A DNA stretch of 11,749 bases from Psychrobacter sp. Its GTDB lineage: Bacteria > Pseudomonadota > Gammaproteobacteria > Pseudomonadales > Moraxellaceae. The stretch covers positions 1 to 11,749 of the forward strand of contig JAHHUJ010000051.1 in assembly GCA_020024075.1 (NCBI GenBank), read 5' to 3'. A model generated the notes under the pieces. It was not told the origin of the DNA, made no database searches, and saw nothing but the letters and a program-made list of their open reading frames with translations. The position numbers and the translations under genes are program-made. This document shows, piece after piece, positions 7,178 to 11,749 of this stretch. Within the stretch, counting starts at the first letter, position 1. Every line of letters begins with the position of its first letter.

Positions 7178-7199
7178 GCAAATTCTCGGTTTATCTCAA
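7169..7199 (-). promoter_or_regulatory. candidate rsmG promoter
   Basis: On the minus strand TTGAGA (7199-7194, five of six consensus bases if the fifth base is disregarded, otherwise four) is followed after 19 bp by TATTAT (7174-7169). The spacing is longer than ideal. The -10 box falls inside a CTGT-N8-ACAG palindrome (7162-7177), and the ATG lies about 22 bp downstream. Confidence 0.3.
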
Positions 7200-7249
7200 G
7201 CCAAAGGGTTTAGCGTGGCATTATAACACGTTCGTAATTTTTTTAGATG

Positions 7250-7277
7250 TTATCCCATGTCTATCATGCGATATACT
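7250..7277 (+). promoter_or_regulatory. candidate promoter of the Lon-like gene
   Basis: TATACT (7272-7277) is a good -10 box; TTATCC (7250-7255), 16 bp upstream, is a poor -35. The start codon lies about 45 bp downstream. The 17 bases from the -10 onward closely resemble those at the WYL gene promoter (15 of 17 identical), which strengthens the call. Confidence 0.45.
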
Positions 7278-7322
7278 CAATATTATTTTTCATGTTAATT
7301 TTCTATTTGATCTGAGCCGACA

Positions 7323-9788
7323 ATGTCTTCTTCTAGCAATGCTGCGAGTCCTAAAAACAAAACTCCTAAGAGCCCTCATAAGACCCAAACTGGCTCACAT
7401 TCGACCAATTCTGACTCAAACTCTAGCTTGAAGGAGCCGTATGTTAATGCAAATACAAAAAAACTCAACACCTCGAAGCAGACAATGACTCATTTAACCA
7501 AACAACAGCGAACGGCCTTAGCCACTAAAACAGTAACCCAAATAAAGCACAACTGCAAAGTAGACTCGGCCAAGTTAAAAAAATACAGTGACCCCAGCGT
7601 CCTGCCCGCCTCTACTAAATTGGCAGCTCGCTTAAACTGTGGCTTCGGTCAACAGCGCTCTGTCTTAGCCTTAAATACCGCCTTTGATATCACCGCTGGA
7701 GGCTATAATGTCTTTGCAGTGGGTGCTAATGGTCTGGGCAAAAGAACCTTTATTACCCAATACCTGTGTCATAAAGGTCATAAGCAAACCAAATTAAAAG
7801 ATTGGATTTACACTTATAACTTTAATAGCCCCAACTCCCCGTTAGCTATTGCCTTAGAACCTGAATCAGCACCTAAGCTATCAGCTGAGCTGGTCAAAAT
7901 TTGGCATCATTTAACTGCCGCTTTAATGCCATTAGATAACAGTAGCTCCGATCAATACTGCAAAGATAATAAAAAAAATAGCCTAGCTCAAAATGATTTA
8001 GCTCAAAAAGCTAAAAACACTGCTGAAGAAGTCCTTGCCCCTTATTTTTTGAAATTATTAGATACTTATAGTAGCAACGCTAAGCTGGTAGCCTATTTAC
8101 AACTGCTGCAACAAGATCTAATTAATAACGCTCAGCTTATCTTACAAGCCAAAGACCCACGCTTTGTCCCTGCACACAACCAGCAAATACCGGACAGATA
8201 TAACATTAATATCATCAGCTCAGTAGGCCCTAAGCCATACTCTGAGTATGCCTTAAAACACAACCAGACCCAAACGCTAGACGGTGCTCCTATTGTCTTT
8301 GAGCCCAACCCCTCCCACAGTAACCTACTAGGTAAAATCAACCAAACCTTGCAAGCAGGCTGTACGATTAGCAATCATATGATGATTCAGCCAGGGGCAT
8401 TGCACAAAGCCAATGGTGGCTTTTTAATCATAGAAGCCTCATACATCAGCGAGTATCCTGAAGCTTGGCATGGATTAAAGTTGGCACTAAGAACCGCTGA
8501 ACTAAGCCCCGTTGAAGTCAGCCACAACACGACTCTAGGTGACAATTTACTCACTCCTGAGCCTATCCCTCTAGAGAACAAAGTTATTTTGCTCGGTGAA
8601 TCTGATTTATACGATCAGTATGCCGAGCAAGACGGGGAGTTTTTATCTTTATTTAAAATACGAGCGGACTTCCATGAGGAGGTGGTTCGCTCAATTGATA
8701 ATGAGCTAGAAATGGTCGCCAAAATGGCTGACATTATTGCCAAATATAAGATTAAACATTTTGACAGCTCGGCCCAAGCGGCAGTACTAGAATTTTTGAG
8801 CTTATTATCTGAAGATCAAAACAAACTAAGTTTACATAGCGATAGCCTAATTCAAGTCATGCTAGAAGCAGACCGTCTAGCAACGAAGGATCAGGCTGAA
8901 CTGGTCACCCACCTTCAAGTAAAGCAAGCCATCAACGACATAAACTTTCGCTCAAGCTATCTAAAAGAGCTGTATCTGCAAGAGATTACCGATGGCCAAC
9001 AGCTAATTAGTACGACAGGCAGTGCCATCGGTCAAATCAATGCGTTAACCATCATTGATTATGCAGACAGTGAATTTGGTATGCCCGCTTTATTAACCGC
9101 GGTGGTGCAACACAGTGTGGGCTCAGGTGATATCTTAGATATTGAAAGAGATGTGGAGCTTGGAGGAAGTCTACACGCCAAAGGTATGCTGATCATGAAC
9201 AGCTATTTACGTGCCTTATTTAGCCCCTACCATCCCTTAAACTTTACCGCATCCTTAGCCTTTGAACAAAGTTATGCTCATATTGATGGAGACAGTGCCA
9301 CTTTAGCAGAAGCCTGTGCTCTATTATCCGCTTTAGCAGAGGTGCCGATCTCTCAAGCCCTAGGTATTACTGGCTCTATGAACCAATTGGGCCGAGTCCA
9401 AGCGGTGGGCGGAATTAATGCCAAAGTCGCTGGTTTTTTTGATGCCTGCTCACACCAAGGGCTAACTGGCAACCAAGGTGTTATCTTACCTTATGCCAAT
9501 ATCTCTCAACTGATGCTTCGTGATGATATTATAGAAGCGGTTCAAGCACAGCAATTTCATATCTATGGGGTCAAAAGCTTAAGCGAGGCGCTCACCATCT
9601 TGGCAGATATGCCCGTTGATACTACCAATAAAAAAGGCCGCTATCGCAAAGCCAGCTTATTTGGCAAAATTATCAAAAATCTAAAAAAATGGGAAGAACA
9701 ACTAAATCCCCCAGAAGAAGTAGATGAGTCACAACCTACTGACCAATCAACTTTAAAAGAGACTAAAAATAGCCGCTATAATGAATAA
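7323..9788 (+). CDS. Lon-like ATP-dependent protease (LonB/YcbZ type)
   Basis: Soluble AAA+ protease of the Lon-like group that lacks the classical Lon N-domain and resembles E. coli YcbZ and proteobacterial LonB-like proteins. In order: a Ser/Asn/Lys-rich tail (1-55), a P-loop GANGLGKRT (134-142), a long insertion, the HKANGGFLIIEA Walker B region (361-372), the PEPIPLENKVILLG-LFKIRADF block, and a Lon proteolytic domain (about 555-765). The catalytic dyad is Ser658 in DGDSAT and Lys701 in GGINAKVAGFF, 43 residues apart as in E. coli Lon (S679/K722). The P-loop has Arg after the lysine and Walker B ends in Glu without a preceding Asp, so ATP hydrolysis may be weak; related Lon-like proteins show similar departures. 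ATG 7323 has no good ribosome-binding site, and ATG 7485 (residue 55), after the low-complexity tail, is an alternative start. It probably degrades damaged or specific proteins; the substrate is unknown. Confidence 0.92.
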   Translation: MSSSSNAASPKNKTPKSPHKTQTGSHSTNSDSNSSLKEPYVNANTKKLNTSKQTMTHLTKQQRTALATKTVTQIKHNCKVDSAKLKKYSDPSVLPASTKLAARLNCGFGQQRSVLALNTAFDITAGGYNVFAVGANGLGKRTFITQYLCHKGHKQTKLKDWIYTYNFNSPNSPLAIALEPESAPKLSAELVKIWHHLTAALMPLDNSSSDQYCKDNKKNSLAQNDLAQKAKNTAEEVLAPYFLKLLDTYSSNAKLVAYLQLLQQDLINNAQLILQAKDPRFVPAHNQQIPDRYNINIISSVGPKPYSEYALKHNQTQTLDGAPIVFEPNPSHSNLLGKINQTLQAGCTISNHMMIQPGALHKANGGFLIIEASYISEYPEAWHGLKLALRTAELSPVEVSHNTTLGDNLLTPEPIPLENKVILLGESDLYDQYAEQDGEFLSLFKIRADFHEEVVRSIDNELEMVAKMADIIAKYKIKHFDSSAQAAVLEFLSLLSEDQNKLSLHSDSLIQVMLEADRLATKDQAELVTHLQVKQAINDINFRSSYLKELYLQEITDGQQLISTTGSAIGQINALTIIDYADSEFGMPALLTAVVQHSVGSGDILDIERDVELGGSLHAKGMLIMNSYLRALFSPYHPLNFTASLAFEQSYAHIDGDSATLAEACALLSALAEVPISQALGITGSMNQLGRVQAVGGINAKVAGFFDACSHQGLTGNQGVILPYANISQLMLRDDIIEAVQAQQFHIYGVKSLSEALTILADMPVDTTNKKGRYRKASLFGKIIKNLKKWEEQLNPPEEVDESQPTDQSTLKETKNSRYNE

Positions 9789-9847
9789 TTGGGCTAAAAC
9801 TCACAAGGCTATCGTATCCCTCATGAAATTATGCTATTTTTTAGCTC

Positions 9848-9873
9848 TGCTATACTCACAATTATTTAATAAT
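9848..9873 (+). promoter_or_regulatory. extended -10 promoter and palindrome upstream of the WYL gene
   Basis: TGC-TATACT (-10 at 9851-9856) is an extended -10 element of the TGn type, which needs little or no -35; none is evident. Five bases after it ATTATT-T-AATAAT (9861-9873) forms a perfect 6-bp inverted repeat at the expected transcription start, where a repressor could sit. The gene's start codon choices lie 11 to 65 bp beyond. Confidence 0.5.
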
Positions 9874-9883
9874 CAAAAGACAG

Positions 9884-10990
9884 TTGTTTAATAAGCAAAA
9901 GCTAGTTATTAATAATCAAAACAATATGATGACTGATATGACCAAAAGTAAGGACACCTCTCAAAGCCAGCGCAGCGCCAATAATAGTACGGCAACCACA
10001 GCCCGTCAGTGGGAGCTGCTTAATTTGTTGGAGCGGGGAAGCTGGCGCGGCACCCATCATCTGCATGAACAATTACGTTTGGCTAATTTTGATGTGAGTT
10101 TGCGCACGGTACAGCGTGACTTGAACGCCTTATCGAAGCGCTTTCCTATCGAGAAAAATAATGCCAATCCCCAGGGTTGGCGCTGGAAAGAAGATGCACC
10201 GGTTCAAAGCTTGCCACACATGAATTTATCGCAAGCGGTTGCCTTCAATATGGTCGAGGCTAATTTAGCACAACTGCTTCCGCCTACCATTTTGGACGAG
10301 CTATTTCCTTGGTTTGACTTGGCAAGACGACAATTAAAAGACAGTAAAATCACCCACAACTGGTTGGACCGAGTGCGTATCGAGCCGGCCACACAGCCTC
10401 TGATTGCCCCTAAAATTTGCCGAGAATGTAAAGATTCTATTTATCAAGCCATATTTTATGAACGTCAAATTACAGCTCGCTATACCCGCCGCAACAAGGA
10501 CAATCCTGGCGAATATACTCTTAACCCTATTGCCATTGTCCAGCGCGGTGTGGTCATCTACTTACTGGCAACCAAGGTTGGTGATGAACATCAAACCATT
10601 CGTACTTTTGCCCTACATCGCTTTACGGAGGTAACGGTTGAGGAGGAGACCAAAGCCGTTATCCCTGACAACTTTGATTTAACCTCTTATTTAGATTCTG
10701 GCGGTATGGGGTTTGCTCATTACCTCTTCAAAGATCTACCCAATCATGGCAAGAATACCAAGATAACATTGGTATTTAATGGTAAAGCTGGCACCAGCCT
10801 GACCGAGAGCCGACTCAGTGAAGATCAGATTGTCACTGATGATGAAGAGCAGAATACTCAAACCATTACTGCCACAGTGAACTTAACCTCACAATTGGTA
10901 TGGTGGCTACGCGGCTTTGGCAAAAAGCTCATCTCTATTAAGCCTGAAATCTTAGAAAGAGCGGTTAAGCAAGATGAGACGGGGATGTAG
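9884..10990 (+). CDS. WYL-domain transcriptional regulator
   Basis: Cytoplasmic DNA-binding regulator; WYL proteins sense small ligands or nucleic acid and often act as repressors. The longest frame begins at TTG 9884 (368 residues); ATG 9926, 9929 or 9938 are likelier starts because the first 14 residues are Asn/Lys-rich and no strong ribosome-binding site marks the TTG. Domains: a winged helix-turn-helix (about 41-100, with SLRTVQRDLNAL at 72-83), a linker, a WYL domain (about 185-250, with ARYTRR, LNPIAIVQRG and IRTFALHRF) and a C-terminal WCX-like domain (about 290-365, ending LVWWLRGFGKKLISIKPEILERAV). The name-giving W-Y-L tripeptide is IYL here (225-227), a common variation. It sits 95 bp after the Lon-like gene and 107 bp before the TerD-family gene, so either could be its target. 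Confidence 0.85.
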   Translation: MFNKQKLVINNQNNMMTDMTKSKDTSQSQRSANNSTATTARQWELLNLLERGSWRGTHHLHEQLRLANFDVSLRTVQRDLNALSKRFPIEKNNANPQGWRWKEDAPVQSLPHMNLSQAVAFNMVEANLAQLLPPTILDELFPWFDLARRQLKDSKITHNWLDRVRIEPATQPLIAPKICRECKDSIYQAIFYERQITARYTRRNKDNPGEYTLNPIAIVQRGVVIYLLATKVGDEHQTIRTFALHRFTEVTVEEETKAVIPDNFDLTSYLDSGGMGFAHYLFKDLPNHGKNTKITLVFNGKAGTSLTESRLSEDQIVTDDEEQNTQTITATVNLTSQLVWWLRGFGKKLISIKPEILERAVKQDETGM

Positions 10991-11028
10991 TTGGCTATCC
11001 AAGCAAGTTATTTTCAACCAAAGTAAAG

Positions 11029-11060
11029 TGCTATAATTGCCTTTATTTATTATGCATAAT
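11029..11060 (+). promoter_or_regulatory. extended -10 promoter and palindrome upstream of the TerD-family gene
   Basis: TGC-TATAAT (-10 at 11032-11037) is a consensus extended -10 box. TTTTCA (11011-11016), 15 bp upstream, is a possible but close -35. Downstream, ATTATGCATAAT (11049-11060) is a perfect 12-bp palindrome near the expected transcript start and may be an operator. About 50 bp of AT-rich leader follow before the ribosome-binding site. Confidence 0.6.
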
Positions 11061-11086
11061 TATTATTAATACGATTATTCTCACTT

Positions 11087-11091
11087 AGGAG
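11087..11091 (+). promoter_or_regulatory. ribosome-binding site fixing a TTG start
   Basis: AGGAG lies 6 bases before the TTG at 11098-11100. No ATG occurs in that frame until codon 210, so this strong Shine-Dalgarno sequence decides the TTG as the start of the TerD-family gene. Confidence 0.85.
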
Positions 11092-11097
11092 TTTCTT

Positions 11098-11749
11098 TTG
11101 GCCTCTACAACTCAAAGCCCTACCCAAACTGTAGATTCAGGCTCAACCCCCCAAGCCTCTACCCCTCTGCCGGTAACCCACCTGTTGAGTGAGCTGCCTA
11201 TCCAAGGAAGCACCCTATTATATGGCCTAAATTTTAAATACACCGAAGTGATAAAAAAAGGATTTATTAACCGCTTAAAAAAGAACAAAACCACCCTAGA
11301 TATTGATTTATCTTGTGTGCTTTTTGATAAGCAATTACAGCTTGTCGATAAGGTATGGTTCAAGCAGCTGCGTGACAGCTCTGAAGCCATTCGCCACCAA
11401 GGCGATAGCTTAGATGGTAAAGATAGAGGCTCTGCTGCTGAAATCGATAGAAACGTAGATGTCGAAACCATTGAGCTAAAACTGGCACGCTTACCTGAGA
11501 CCGTGTGCCATATTGCTTTAGTCGTCTCCTCTTATCACGGCTACCCCATTCGTCAAGTTGAACGAGGCAATCTGTACCTAAGCGATGATGAAGGTAATGA
11601 GATATACTCAGCCGACTTAACTTTGATAGCCCATGACAGTGCGGCTATCTGCATTGCTATTTTAAGCCGTGAGTTAGGAGAGTGGCGTTATACCCAAAAA
11701 GATTTGGCTTTATCTAGCCATGAAATGAGCAAAATGATTGAACAAATCC
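11098..11749 (+). CDS. TerD-family stress protein (partial, runs off the right edge)
   Basis: TerD-domain proteins occur in tellurite-resistance and general stress clusters; the domain binds calcium and is thought to act at the inner membrane, but its biochemical role is not settled. The frame opens at TTG 11098 behind a strong AGGAG site and stays open for 217 codons to the window end, with no stop seen. Residues 2-27 are a Ser/Thr/Pro/Gln-rich tail. TerD hallmarks follow: LDIDLSCVLFD (67-77), DKVWFKQLRDSSEAIRHQGD (84-103), VETIELKLARLPETV (122-136), ALVVSSYHGYPIRQVERGNLYL (140-161, cited in part) and a C-terminal ILSRELGEWRYTQ (188-200). The usual compact acidic GDGDDE loop is replaced by a longer, less acidic stretch (104-121). 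At least 17 residues follow the domain, so a fused or extended C-terminus is possible. The WYL regulator upstream is a candidate controller. Confidence 0.85.
   Translation, partial: MASTTQSPTQTVDSGSTPQASTPLPVTHLLSELPIQGSTLLYGLNFKYTEVIKKGFINRLKKNKTTLDIDLSCVLFDKQLQLVDKVWFKQLRDSSEAIRHQGDSLDGKDRGSAAEIDRNVDVETIELKLARLPETVCHIALVVSSYHGYPIRQVERGNLYLSDDEGNEIYSADLTLIAHDSAAICIAILSRELGEWRYTQKDLALSSHEMSKMIEQI

Noticed and set aside
6343..7322. Chromosome origin near rsmG/parA
   Set aside because: No TTATNCACA-type DnaA box cluster, AT-rich unwinding array, dnaA or mnmG is visible, although par genes often lie near oriC.
7102..7431. 109-codon plus-strand open frame across the rsmG-protease intergenic region
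   Set aside because: It overlaps both neighbouring genes, has no recognisable content, and would cover their divergent promoters.
9789..9883. Terminator after the Lon-like gene (GCTA-T5-TAGC)
   Set aside because: The stem is only 4 bp, with the T-run in its loop rather than after it.
11112..11471. 119-codon open frame on the minus strand
   Set aside because: It lies wholly inside the plus-strand TerD-family frame, which has clear homology, a strong ribosome-binding site and a promoter; the antisense frame has none of these.

Overview
This window looks like ordinary chromosome from a gammaproteobacterium, most likely a Moraxellaceae member close to Psychrobacter. That placement is inferred from the AT-rich sequence, the style of the proteins (long Ser/Thr/Asn/Gln-rich tails) and the gene neighbourhoods msbA-lpxK-kdsB and rsmG-parA-parB. 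No 16S rRNA or other decisive marker is present.

Bases 1-7146 are all read from the minus strand and hold two functional blocks. The first in transcription order is rsmG (16S rRNA m7G methyltransferase), parA and parB (chromosome segregation). The second is msbA, lpxK and kdsB, which supply Kdo, phosphorylate the lipid A precursor and flip lipid A-core across the inner membrane. From 7323 to the end the strand switches to plus: a Lon-like ATP-dependent protease, a WYL-domain transcriptional regulator, and a TerD-family stress protein that runs off the right edge. The 176-bp segment at 7147-7322 is a divergent promoter region between rsmG and the protease gene.

The most striking observation is that parB is interrupted by one in-frame TGA (4665-4667) in the helix just before the DNA-binding domain. 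The reading frame and ParB homology continue without a break on both sides. This is therefore a point nonsense change (real mutation, readthrough site or sequencing error), not a frameshift. parB also sits behind an unusually long 286-bp gap after parA, which carries an 8-bp tandem repeat with A6 tracts.

On the right side, the three plus-strand genes have related promoter regions. The segments starting at the -10 boxes of the protease and WYL genes match at 15 of 17 positions, and the WYL and TerD genes both have TGC-extended -10 boxes followed by small AT-rich palindromes. A protease/WYL regulator/TerD stress regulon is a reasonable but unproven hypothesis. No rRNA, tRNA, CRISPR array, insertion sequence, parS site or convincing intrinsic terminator was found.
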